A stretch of 64,000 nt of DNA from Carposina sasakii. Its lineage: Eukaryota; Arthropoda; Insecta; Lepidoptera; Carposinidae. Positions 1 to 10,333 of the stretch are shown here, piece after piece. Below the pieces are notes generated by a model that was given only the letters and a program-made list of their open reading frames with translations, did not search any database and was not told where the DNA came from. How positions within the stretch are numbered: the first letter of the stretch is position 1; each line of letters opens with the position of its first letter. The DNA is taken from assembly GCA_014607495.2 (NCBI GenBank), contig CP053162.1, positions 124,001 to 188,000 on the forward strand, given 5' to 3'. Both the position numbers and the translations under genes were made by a program.

Positions 1-218
1 TTTTTAGAAACTCTAGGGGGTTGAAAAAATGGGGCAAAGTTTGTATGGGAAAATGCGATTCTTTGGTCCAATCTAGTACTTAATTAAAATTTTACATAAA
101 CATACCTACAAAGTATTTCCCAAAATTTCCATGGAAACGGGAAAAATGCAAGATAGAAAGAATGCAAGAATGTACATGACATAGTGACAGCGACGACCAA
201 GATGCATAGCAGTAACCA
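1..218. other. no gene seen, left edge
   Basis: AT-rich sequence with no credible coding frame. The open frame running leftward across this stretch covers the inverted-repeat element at 219-510 and has no protein-like pattern. Confidence 0.5.
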
Positions 219-510
219 GGGGGTCTACTCTGAAATGCCGCTTTCGAATCTTTCGGTCCGACCGAATCGAAGCCTTTGACCCTACTACGAAATTGCTTCG
301 GATGTTCACAACTCATTCGGAACCATAGAGAATAATTTACATTGACTAATATTATAAGTTTTCTATTATCTAGCCTTATACCTGTCAAATAGAGTTCGAT
401 CAGACCGAATGAAAAACGGCGCGACTGACCCGATCGAAGGAAGTTCGTAGTAGGAAACACCTCGATATTCGGCCGATACTTCGTTTATCGTCACTTCAGA
501 GTAGACCCCC
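219..510. mobile_element. MITE with 16-bp terminal inverted repeats
   Basis: The stretch begins GGGGGTCTACTCTGAA and ends with the exact reverse complement TTCAGAGTAGACCCCC. The 292-bp interior has no transposase. I see no clear target duplication (flanks are aacca and agacc). This is a non-autonomous DNA transposon of unassigned superfamily. Confidence 0.65.
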
Positions 511-2943
511 AGACCACCTTCCCGAAGGTGCAAAGGCATGCCCAAGGTGGTGGAAAAGCAGTATTATCAGATGATATTATGTTGATATTAATATATGGGA
601 TAAGGGATAGCCTGGATTTCCTGAATATTCTTCTACATATTTGTTACGGTTTTAAAATATTCGTAGTAAACAATAAGAGATTTCACATACTAAATTAACT
701 CAGATAACCAAACTAAATGTTAGACATAAGACAACGAAGAATACAACTTTGCAGGTGCGATTATTGCATTGCAATAAAAAACTCCATCGAGAACACTTAC
801 TGAATTTATGGACCTATTTAATATCAACCTAATCGTTTGTCCCTTTATAAATCCAAGTAAATCACTTTGAGATCTGAATAAAAGTAAAATAAGTGCTATA
901 GCCGCGGGCGATCTGCTCCTATAGTCTGCTATATAACTACTTAGGTAGTCGTATAATTGCTATGTTTAGCAACCAACTGTCGGCTATAGCACGTCATGGC
1001 GCCACCTACCGCACTTCTTGGAGATTAGTTTTCTACAGATCCGAGTATTATAAATTATAACATAACCCATGTTTTTGCTCAAATTATCTACCATGTAACT
1101 TTATACTTTGTTGAGTATTTCTCAAGTTTTCCACTGGACGTAGGAAGCTGACATGATGATACTTATATTTACGTTCGGGAGTATAGGGGAGTATTAAAAG
1201 GATTTCCCGAGAAAAAAGGAATCCTAAATTTTTCATAGACGAAGTAACTAGCCGCCGCTGTTCTTGTTTAATCCAATAAGATCTATTATTATTTATTGCA
1301 TGTTCAAATTAATAACTATGTCAAATGCAGCCTGATTGTCCATTAAAGGTTTTCGTAACCTGCATTATGGTGATGATCTCTACAAAGTTATGGACGATTT
1401 CTCGTCTCCCCGCTAATGGAATTTAGAAATTCCTTCACCCATACCACAATAGCTGTTAATTTGTATAGCCGAGTTCCGGTATCAACATAATTACAAAAGC
1501 TTCTGTAGTTTACCTCTTTGGTAATATTGAGATAACCTCAATAATGTTTTGGTAGGTTAGAGAATATTCCTCTAAAAATATAATTTTCTAATTTGCTGAA
1601 TAACGAAATACCTACCATACGTGGTTTAGACGAAGTTAGTTACGAAACAAGTAGAAAAATAGCCACTTTACTTCAAACAACGGTATGGTAATGTAAATGC
1701 TTAGTGCAGACACTATGCCGTCATTACAAAACTATGTGCTCCTATAAAACTTGATTGCATACATTTTCACGCACAACATTGAATCGAGGCAGCATTTAAA
1801 ATTGTTCGTAACCTGCCACGAACAGCACACCATATATCAAGTATACGTTTAATATAACCCATAAATACTATGGTCTTAGTAATAATTTCAAATGGTGTAT
1901 TTGAGATTAGGTAAGGTATAAGCTCAATTATAGAGCATTAGATTTCGCTATGGTCCATATTGTGTTAATGTCAGGTTATGGCAGTACATGCAGTTTGAGT
2001 GAAAGGCATTTAAGTTGTTAATTCGTTAACGACATTGTAAATGTTTATATTCAGTTTGATAAAGTAAGTAGGATTATGTAGGTTAAAGGTAGGTTTAGAT
2101 AATGAGCTGATATCTTATTTGTTTTAATTATGAAGCTATAAACGTCTCTCTCAGTATTGGGGTACCAAATCTACAACCAGTGATAAAGACTTAGGATATT
2201 GATCGTTAGATTTCGGATACTAATACTTAATCTTCATACAAAGTAAGACCAAGACATCTGTGTCTATTTGTCCATAAGTTACAACTTTAAGATAGTTGCG
2301 GCATGTACTTTACTTTCCACTTTTCCTGCGAGCAATTGAACCTGAATCAACTCAGTTTATAATAAGGATGCAGGATAATTCAATAAACGCAAGTTATCAT
2401 ATCCGTGATTAGGTACCGCACTAACTAGTGATAGTGTAAGCTCAGTCAAGTCTTCGCTTCCTGGAGTATAGTTTATGGACTAACGGTGATCGAAATAGTT
2501 TCTCTAACTCTTGGTTACCTGAAAACCATTTCTTCTTCAGGCCATTTTTGGTTTTCGACAGATTTTCATCTACAATTCGGGAGTGAGATAACATTATCCA
2601 CATGGAGCGAATACGGTTTTCAGTTAAATATTTTGGTCAGGAATCTAACCAAAGACCTCTGTAGCATGCCCACTTGGCCAAAATGATTTGCCATTGAAAT
2701 TGATGCCATTAGCTGTTCTAGGAAGCTTGCCTCACCTTGAATTACGGGCATCTAATCAGTTCGCAAACTGCATTAATAAATCTGTGAATTGCTTCCTTAG
2801 TGCTGCTAACCTATCATTTCATAATCCTATCATCAATGATCCATCATTGCAGTGTAGTTTAAAGTACTTCACTGCACTCCTCTACTATTTAAGCTCATTT
2901 AGTGATGAGACTATAAAATTTTATAAATTATGGTTTTTTAAAT
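511..2943. other. intergenic, no gene recognised
   Basis: AT-rich DNA. Short open frames at 2486-2945 lack homology that I recognise, codon bias or splice context. No RNA gene was seen. Confidence 0.5.
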
Positions 2944-3013
2944 GAAATTATGAGTTATCAGATCCGAGGGTCAGTGAAGGGCCCGGTGGTGGGCGCACCC
3001 ATAGTGAATGATG
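2944..3013. repeat. single arm of the 93-bp-arm foldback family
   Basis: This matches about 70 bp of the right arm of the foldback at 5863-6067, through the shared end GGGCGCACCCATAGTGAATG, but has no second arm. It abuts the (ATT)n tract in front of the LINE remnant at 3111. Confidence 0.7.
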
Positions 3014-3110
3014 GTTTATTGGCCAATCTGTTGAAAGTTTAGAAGAAGGTACCTGGTTAAAATTTAATTTAATAATACAATATAATAATAATAATAATAA
3101 TATATAATAA

Positions 3111-3937
3111 TATCCTGAAGGACGGCACGACCGACATATGTCGAGCATGTCACCGTCCCGGCGAGTCACTCAGGCATATTATCTCCGGTTGTTCTCATCT
3201 TGCTAACGGCGAGTACTTGCACAGACACAACCAAGTAGCCAGGATTATCCACCAGCAACTTGCCCTGAAATATAACCTTGTACCCTCGGAAGTACCATAC
3301 TATACTATTATTATTATATTATTATATTACGATATTCACCACAACCAGTTCTCGAAAATGGTCGTGCAACGCTCTACTGGGACCGATCTATCATCCATCA
3401 CTGACAGGACTATTGTAGCCAATAAGCCTGACATTGTATTGATAGATCGGGCAGCGCGCCGGGCAGCGCGCCGGGCAATCCTTGTTGATGTCACCATACC
3501 GCATGACGAGAACCTCGTAACAGCCGAAAAAACGAAACAAACAAAATATTTGGACCTGGCTCACGAGGTTACCGCCATGTGGGATGTGGACTCTACAATT
3601 ATTGTCCCGATAGTTGTTACAATCAACGGTTTAATAGCGAAGAGCCTCGACCAACACCTCAAGAGACTCTCGCTGGGCAGCTGGATCGGGAGTCAGATAT
3701 AGAAGGCGGTACTCCTCGACACGGCACGCATCGTGAGGAGGTTTCTCTCTCTGGGACCCTGACCGCCGGTAGCATGGAACTTACTTCCGCTGCAGGCGTA
3801 GCGCTGTTTTTTTATATTTTTAAATGTTTATTTTATACTTCTATATATTGTAATAAATTCATATTTAAAAATGTAGAAAAGTAAGAAAAACTGTTAAATA
3901 AAGGGAATAATAATAATAATAATAATAATAGCATTTA
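3111..3937 (+). mobile_element. 3' end of a restriction-like-endonuclease LINE (R2/R4-like), decayed
   Basis: Reading rightward from about 3130 the sequence encodes a zinc-knuckle-like CCHC pattern (DICRAC, then SLRHIISGC), followed by LANGEYLHRHNQVARIIHQQ. A PD-(D/E)XK-like endonuclease core follows (KPDIVLIDR, then ILVDVTIP), and a C-terminal part with KSLDQHLKRLSLGSW. These are hallmarks of LINEs with a restriction-like endonuclease. The reverse transcriptase part is absent (5' truncation). The frame is broken: an ATT-rich tract and frame changes near 3300-3400, and the product continues in another frame after the stop at about 3702. The copy ends in a (TAA)n tail at about 3905-3937. It is non-functional. 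The exact clade is an inference. Confidence 0.75.
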
Positions 3938-5046
3938 TTTTTCTTTCTCACACAATGTTACACAACTATGCAATTAAGCTTTATAATATCTCTTTACATT
4001 ATGTAAGAAACTGGTACCTGAGGTAGGCATTTAGAGGCCTGTAGTACAGGATACCAGGTTCTTCTCCCTGAAGCTACTTTACAAAATGATATTATATAAT
4101 ATACACATGATTTAATGCAAGAACTAAAGATCTTTCATAAAAAAATCAATTTTGAAAGAAAAACTAAAGTATATAATCGCTAAAAACTAGAAATTAAGGT
4201 AGTTAATACTAATGTGAAGTTTAAAGTAACAAATTGATAACAATTTGTGGTCTAATGTTTTTATGTGTTTAGCAGAATTGATTTTGTGAAGGAAGTCATT
4301 CATCATTGACCTTGTTAGGCACTTTGTATATTTATTTGAGTTTTCCTCGTTAATATCTATACATTTCTGAACAGCTTGTCTCTATGTTAAGATTTTATGG
4401 AAATCTTTCAACATTTAATAACCAAATTCTCAAGCCTTACAGACTAGCCAAATCAGTACCCCGCGTGGAAGCAAACTCACCGAGGGATTACCTTCTTTAC
4501 TCTTTAGGATTGTTTTCATCATAGAATCGAGACCCCGCTATAAGCAGAAGTATAGCTATTAAGAGAATAGCTTGCAATCACTATGGAAACAATCTTGCTC
4601 TAACTTCTTGGTTTTAGTAATTCTGTAAAGCTTTAGTCACGTTAGTAAAATGTGATAAACCCCTTGCTCCTGTGAATAAATTCACTCTTTCTCTGAGGCA
4701 GAAAATGCACTATTTCTTGATAAACCGGTACCAAACCCGTCTTCTACAGAACATGATCCGAGAGTGCCAACTATTTGAAGTATTTAGTTGATGCTCAGAT
4801 ATCTTATGGTTTATAACGTAAGCGGTCCGTTAACTATCTCAACAGCCGAACAGCCCCCGTATCTGCTGTCTTTTTGATAGTCCCTAATTATGTGATCATA
4901 TAGAAACATAATAAAATGGAAGTGGCATAATACAGACATATAATTTGTCACTTGCATTTATTAGGTTTCAACTTAGGTTTCAAGGAGTGATTATCACTGT
5001 GAACTCTAAAAAGGATAAAATATTAATAAGAAAATGAAAAAATTCT
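3938..5046. other. intergenic, no gene recognised
   Basis: AT-rich sequence without a long open frame. No structured RNA or inverted repeat was noticed. Confidence 0.5.
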
Positions 5047-5120
5047 TCACCCAAGTGAGATTTGAACTCACGACCACTCGCAAACCGTGCTTTCGCTCTA
5101 ACCAACTGAGCTATCCGGTC
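5047..5120 (-). pseudogene. tRNA-like sequence, probable tRNA pseudogene or SINE head
   Basis: Read on the minus strand, this 74-nt unit has a good box A (TAGCTCAGTTGG) with a paired D arm and a good T arm (GTGAG/CTCAC, box B region GAGTTCAAATCTC). The acceptor stem has two mispairs, and the anticodon arm pairs poorly in any register, so no anticodon can be named with confidence. A functional tRNA is unlikely. A tRNA pseudogene or the head of a tRNA-derived SINE fits better. Confidence 0.55.
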
Positions 5121-5130
5121 AATTAACTCG

Positions 5131-5298
5131 GATGACGAATTTTACCATCTCTTTTAAATTACATTATTGGCAACGTTATTTGCTGTCTAAAAAATATAGC
5201 CTATACAGGGACTGGACTGTAACGCAAGACCATGATAGCAATTCATCAAATAACGTTGCCAATAGGGTAATTTAAAAGAAATGGTAAAATTCGTCATC
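5131..5298. repeat. inverted repeat (about 52-bp arms) next to the tRNA-like unit
   Basis: The left arm starts GATGACGAATTTTACCATCT and the right arm ends with its near reverse complement. The outer part and the core ATTATTGGCAACGTTATTTG pair with a few mismatches, around a loop of about 65 bp. It lies 10 bp from the tRNA-like unit at 5047-5120. Confidence 0.7.
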
Positions 5299-5862
5299 AT
5301 TTAGTTTTCTATTAATATTGTAAAGCTATTGTCTATAAATATAACCTATAGGTGATCTTATACAAAAATCCAAGTTTTAGTTGTACAGTTCAAAAAGTTT
5401 TTCTAGCACAGTTTTATTTAGGAAACGGAATATATTCTCGGAAAAAAACGTAGGCAAATTGTTATTACGCAAAATAAAACTCTGTAAGTTACGATACTTT
5501 GCGATGGAGTTAATGTTGGGAATAAATATCACGTCACTGGAATACATCTTGAATAAATAGACGAAGTGTTTACTGCGTGAGTAAAAATTATCTGCACGAT
5601 TTAATTATACTACTAGTGTCTACGAACGCAATGCTATCAAAATCTTTCTTTAGTAATAAGCTATAGACGTGAGTGGGAAAACTTTTTACCATAATATTTT
5701 ATGCGTTTTCGCGTCTTTATTCGTATTAAAGACATCTGAACGTAATATCATGTAGGCCTAAAAGGGCAGTATTAAAACTCTACTTACTTGAATATTATGC
5801 CAAAACTGTAGTGAATATAACTTAACAAAACTATATTAAATGAATTAAATAATACTTATAGT

Positions 5863-6067
5863 CACTATGGGTGCGCCCACCACCAGGCCCTACACCCTCC
5901 ACTGACCCTCGGATCTGATAACTCATAATTGCGACAACAGGCACTTGCACTAACTACAATCGCCTTGAGAAACTAGTTAGTGCAAGTGCCTGTTGTCGCA
6001 ATTATGAGTTATCAGATCCGAGGGTCAGTGGAGGGTGTAGGGCCCGGTGGTGGGCGCACCCATAGTG
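5863..6067. mobile_element. foldback element with 93-bp arms
   Basis: The left arm (5863-5955) and right arm (5975-6067) are reverse complements with about one mismatch, separated by a 19-bp loop. The outer end is CACTATGGGTGCGCCCACCA. A lone arm of the same family lies at 2944-3013. There is no coding capacity. Confidence 0.85.
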
Positions 6068-6211
6068 AATGTTTGAACTTCCGAATTGTAACGCCTAATA
6101 CAATTTCATTTATAATACTTATAGCACTATTATAGAACAAATCAAATCTAGTTAAAATGTTTTTTTTATATTTATCATAATTATGTGTATTTTACACTAT
6201 GCATATACCTA

Positions 6212-6341
6212 TACAGGGTGTAGGTGACAGTCAGCCAAATACTGAAATACTTGATCAAGTACCATCTCATATTCTCCACTCAGAATCATGGTCTGAAGTT
6301 ACCATATCAATATTTGCCTGGCTGTCACAAAAACCCTGTAT
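6212..6341. mobile_element. short CAGGG-ended MITE at a TA site
   Basis: The unit starts CAGGGTGTAGGTGACAGTCA and ends TGGCTGTCACAAAAACCCTG, giving imperfect inverted termini of about 20 bp flanked by TA on both sides. TA duplication and CAGGG ends suggest a mariner/Tc1-like non-autonomous element. Confidence 0.65.
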
Positions 6342-6879
6342 ATCTTCAATTCTTCATAACAGTTTTCTAGTTAGCAAGTAGGTATAAGATGGTTCCTTTT
6401 GGGAAAATCAATAATTGAATGCAGACTCAGGTACTCAGAATTTTCTATTTAATTTGCCGACTCATTCTGAAAAGTTTGAGGCAGAATAATTAAACCGCGA
6501 AAGACAAATTCTCGTTCCTCATTACCATTCCCGACAATGACACCCTTTATCCCTGTCACACTGTACGGGAGTGAGGGGGACAGACAGGTGCATTCCGAGG
6601 GCCAGTCGCAAAAACCCGAACAATCTACTTATTGGCGGAATAATGCGAAGTAAACGTCCTGCTTTTAACTGTTTCTCGAACTTTCAAGGGAAAGTCATCT
6701 TTTGAAGGTATAACTAGCTATAGAACTACAACAGTAGCTGCTTACACCGCTTTTGCAACTTTAGAAGTGCTGTAAATATCTAAGTTAAAAATACCGCGAA
6801 AGTTTACAGAAAGCTTCGTCAAAAACTAAAGTTATCTAAGTTTCGATTGTTGACTTAACAATCGTCTATAATTACTGTA

Positions 6880-7330
6880 GTTACCGTTTTTGCAACAACA
6901 TGCAGTTTAGCAGCAGCGGTCAACGCACTGAGATCTATCTCCTCATCCGGTGCACTGTCTGCGACCCTCGTTCACTCTACACTGTTTCCACCAGTTTGCA
7001 CCACAACCACCACACTCCGTCACACACAGATTGGGTTTCACTCGCGAACCATCAACACTATCGAATTTTGCCGGTAAACTTGTCACGTGACAGGCTGCGC
7101 TTGCGCACACGTCGGGCGAGGTTGCGCTGCGCACACTCACTGACGATTCCCCCTCCTTTGCCGTACAACCTGCTTTCGAGCTTTTTGCTAAAAAGCTCTG
7201 AGATAAAAGTAAAATGATTAAGCTCCCACGAAGCGGACGATTTGACTGCTAATGGCGGTGGCTTCCGATCGGCGCCTGCGCATGGTGGTTGTGTAGCTGC
7301 CGGGTTTTGGACTCGCATTGAAATACATAA
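6880..7330. other. locally GC-rich stretch, possible promoter or 5' UTR
   Basis: This block is much richer in C, G and CpG than its surroundings (for example around 7085-7140 and 7245-7315). Open frames here on both strands look like by-products of composition (runs of His, Thr, Arg). It could be the promoter or non-coding first exon of an unseen gene. No TATA-initiator pair was found. Confidence 0.25.
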
Positions 7331-7841
7331 TTGTGGATTTATTTTGTAATGGCGTTATGGTAAAGAAAATGGAATAATAATTGTCATCACAGGTATGAGC
7401 AAAAGCGATGCTGTCCAGTGATTGCAGAGACATTATTTCTCATTTTCAAATACCTTGGACATGGTATAATTATACTGAAAAACTCTCCTGAAAAAAGCTG
7501 AACTCAAGTAGGTAAGAAGTAGATAAGGACAAAAGCATTGCAGCAATACATACGTAAATCTGAATGACAAAATAATTATTACATAGTTATTTACTACAGG
7601 TACTATCGCAGTTTTTTTCAGTAATTTTCAGAAGTTAGACGACTGTCCGAAATGCAGTGCTCGCTAAAAATCCGGCGTCGACTCAGTCGGCCGAGACTCG
7701 CCGACACTCGGAATCCGCATAAAAACTGTCGACGACCGGACTTAATTGACGTGTGCTTGTCCGGACAAGAGAGACGGCTCAAAATCGGACTGTCATCTAT
7801 CATAATAATATTTACATCATGATGGTGTAATTGTACATATC

Positions 7842-8072
7842 CTACTGATATTATAAACGCGAAAGTTTGTAAGTATGGATGGATGGATGAATGTTTGTTA
7901 CTCTTTCACGTAAAAATGCAGCGATTTTAGTAAAATTTGGTATGGAGTTAGCCGACACCCTGGATTAACACATAGGCTACTTTTTATCCCGGGAAAATAT
8001 TTTTAATCCGGATAATTTCGACATTTTGTTTTTTCTGTAGTCCACGCGGACGAAGTCGCGGGTTTTCACTAG
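7842..8072 (+). mobile_element. non-autonomous Helitron-like element (ATTATAAACGCGAAAG family)
   Basis: It begins near TACTGATATTATAAACGCG and ends with a GC-rich hairpin (ACGCGGACGAAGTCGCGGG) followed by CTAG and a T, the usual 3' end of lepidopteran Helitrons. It shares the TAGGCTACTTTTTATCC block with the family at 9149, 46162, 59852 and 62767. Confidence 0.75.
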
Positions 8073-8087
8073 TATGCTATATAAGTA

Positions 8088-8310
8088 TATAGACACTCGG
8101 CTGTGTTTCTGAAATTCAGTAGCCAAAAATGCGAAGGAGATACTATAGCCACGTTTGTTATAGTGGGGCCAAATGTAAAACATCAGTGATAGGTTGCTAG
8201 AGCCTTAGAGAACGACCCTAAGTTTCTTAGACAACTCTTACGAAATGCACGCAAGGAAATGCAGCTGATGTAGGCACCTATTTTAGTAAAGCACCACAAG
8301 TAGGTAAGTA
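8088..8310 (-). repeat. copy of interspersed repeat family X
   Basis: Family X reads in the plus sense: GATGCGGGGCTTTA, CTGCATCTCCTTCCGTGCAT, GTCGTAAGAGTCGACTAAGG, GCTAGCAACTTGTCACTGAT, CCCGCTATGCTAAACGTGGC, TGATCCTGCAGTTCTGGCTA, and AACAGCCGTGTG at the right end. This copy is inverted and diverged. Confidence 0.6.
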
Positions 8311-8316
8311 CACACT

Positions 8317-8399
8317 ATACTATACGCCAACGCTCCTGGCACGCGCTGTCATATAACGTTCTATGACGGCGTGTGCCAGGAGGGTTGGCGTATAGTATA
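8317..8399. repeat. compact hairpin element (83 bp)
   Basis: Arms starting TATACTATACGCCAACGCTC pair across a short AT-rich centre (ATATAACG) with a few bulges. The predicted RNA would be a long stem. A small foldback element fits best, as the ends abut AT-rich flanks. Confidence 0.7.
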
Positions 8400-8546
8400 A
8401 TAATAATATTTTATTTGTAAGGAGAAAACACGTAAGTAGATAACAAAGATATATTGGGAAAATCAAAGAAGTTATTTACTTGTCCTATCTGACGAATTTC
8501 TCAAGTTTTAAACGCGATTAAGAAGGTCATCAAATAACTCGACAAC

Positions 8547-8672
8547 ATCATCATTTGCAGCCCTGAGAAGTCCACTGTTGGACATAGGCCTCCCCAACAA
8601 CTTCCACTCCGACCGGTCGGAAGCAGCCTGCATCCAACCGACGCCCCCGACCTTGGCCAGGTCATCCGTCAC
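8547..8672 (-). mobile_element. RTE-clade LINE, 3' terminal fragment
   Basis: On the minus strand it encodes the C-terminal end seen in the longer copies at 39232 and 61668 (WMQA, DRSEW, then AYVQQWTS). It begins with the CATCATTTGCAGCCCTGAGA tail. Only about 125 bp remain. Confidence 0.75.
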
Positions 8673-9148
8673 TCGACAACATAATTCTCCAAATTAAAGC
8701 CGTTTTTTTTTATTACGTTTAAACGGTCGTAAAAACTATCAAATTCCAATCTATTCGATCGTTATCAAGGTCGACTACCTTGATCAAAATTAATTAATAA
8801 TGAAACGCTGATTAGTGACGTTGTCTGCGCGCGCGCAGCGTCAGTGCATCACTCGTAGGATCAATTATTACCTACGATAAAATGCGACGTGGAATATTAG
8901 TATTTTTTTCCCTACTTATGAGAGAATAAATTAAAAAGACATGAGAGTTAAGGCCATAAAACATCTCGTGCTTTTTAACGTATTGAAGATTTATGTTTTT
9001 TATTATAATTAGGTATTAAAAATCGTGTATTTTCGTAAACTAGTGACAGTAGCTGCGCTCTAGATTGATAGGAAGACCACCTGGTGATAAATTACGATAA
9101 TATACAGTAGTCGGCGTTTCTCTAATATTAATCTATTCTATATCTTCT

Positions 9149-9472
9149 TCTATACATATAATAAAATTGTAACGGATAGATTTCTGTACATGGAAAATAT
9201 ATTGAAAAAAATATAATTGGCGGCTTTTATACACGCAAGAGAACCTAAAATAATGTTTTTCCATTTTGTCTGGAAGTATATCTGTATATTTGTGTACGCT
9301 AATCTCAGAAACGGCTGAACCGATTTTGATGCAATTTTCAGTAATATATTGTGACAGGTCCCACCTAACATATAGGCTACTTTTTATTCCGGGAAAATGT
9401 TTTTATCCCAGATAATTTTGACATTTTATTTTTTCTGCAGTCCACGAGGACGGAGTCGCGGACTTCCGTTAG
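9149..9472 (+). mobile_element. non-autonomous Helitron (TCTATACATATAATAAAA family)
   Basis: The 5' end TCTATACATATAATAAAA, the internal ACGGCTGAACCGATTTTGAT block and a terminal hairpin followed by TTAGT (a decayed CTAGT) define this family. It is the oldest-looking of the four copies of this family in the window. Confidence 0.75.
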
Positions 9473-9477
9473 TAGTA

Positions 9478-9645
9478 ATAGTCTTATCGTGTGATGTCGG
9501 CAGAGTAGAATGCCACCACCCCATGTCTGTCTGTGGTCAGAGCTAGAAACTAGTCACTGCTCCTTGACATCTGACCCCGAGGATCTCATTCACGACCTTG
9601 CTGTTCTGGCTACCCCTATCTTACGAAAACAGTCGTGTTATACAT
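9478..9645 (+). repeat. repeat family X copy
   Basis: It contains diverged family X blocks: AACTAGTCACTGCTCCTTGA, GCTGTTCTGGCTACCCCTAT and AACAGTCGTG. Confidence 0.5.
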
Positions 9646-9720
9646 ATAAAGGTATTTTTTAAATTTCGTTTCATAAGAAAGCTAAAAATAGTTATAATCG
9701 GTAAGTAGGTAGGTAACTAC

Positions 9721-10134
9721 GTAAAGCTTTGTACCTACCAGTACAGGTATGATGAATTTGGTGAGAGTGAGATGTCTCACTTAAACGACGTAAAGCTTTG
9801 TACCTACCAGTACAGGTATGATGAATTTGGTGAGAGTGAGATGTCTCACTTAAACGACGTAAAGCTTTGTACCTACCAGTACAGGTATGATGAATTTGGT
9901 GAGAGTGAGATGTCTCACTTAAACGACGTAAAGCTTTGTACCTACCAGTACAGGTATGATGAATTTGGTGAGAGTGAGATGTCTCACTTAAACGACGTAA
10001 AGCTTTGTACCTACCAGTACAGGTATGATGAATTTGGTGAGAGTGAGATGTCTCACTTAAACGACGTAAAGCTTTGTACCTACCAGTACAGGTATGATGA
10101 ATTTGGTGAGAGTGAGATGTCTCACTTAAACGTC
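9721..10134. repeat. 69-bp tandem array, six units
   Basis: Six near-identical 69-bp units begin at 9721, 9790, 9859, 9928, 9997 and 10066. Each joins about 30 bp of flanking DNA (GTAAAGCTTTGTACCTACCA) to the terminal inverted repeat of a MITE (TATGATGAATTTGGTGAGAG). Because 69 is divisible by three the array is open in frame and gives a 23-residue repeat, but nothing else suggests a gene. Confidence 0.9.
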
Positions 10135-10333
10135 AAATCCACAGAGCTAAGTAATAACTAGACAAGGCAAGTGTTTCTACTTGGTGCGTAAAAAGGAATT
10201 GCAAACCACTTTATCAGCCCAAATTCCTTCAGTCCTGGCTCGAGAACGAGTGTCTATTCTAATTCTTAAGTCTATTTTTTATATGCAAAGTACATCCAGT
10301 TAGTTTATCTAGTTATTAATAGCACACAGTGCG
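10135..10333. mobile_element. remainder of the MITE that seeded the 69-bp array
   Basis: After the last 69-bp unit the sequence continues through the same interior found in the complete element at 48957-49248, inverted (ACAAGGCAAGTGTTTCTACT, AGTCTATTTTTTATATGCAA), and stops at TAGTTATTAATAGC without the second terminal repeat. Confidence 0.75.

Noticed and set aside
5047..5120. Functional tRNA gene
   Set aside because: Two mispairs in the acceptor stem and a poorly paired anticodon arm in all registers; kept as a tRNA-like pseudogene.
6900..7318. Overlapping open frames on both strands in the GC-rich patch
   Set aside because: Low-complexity composition, no conserved motif, overlapping frames on both strands; more likely non-coding.
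9721..10134. CRISPR-like regular repeat array
   Set aside because: Units are directly abutting with no variable spacers, and the DNA is eukaryotic.
9772..10161. 129-residue open frame with a perfect 23-residue repeat
   Set aside because: It arises because the 69-bp tandem unit is divisible by three. The unit is MITE end plus flank DNA, with no promoter or related protein.
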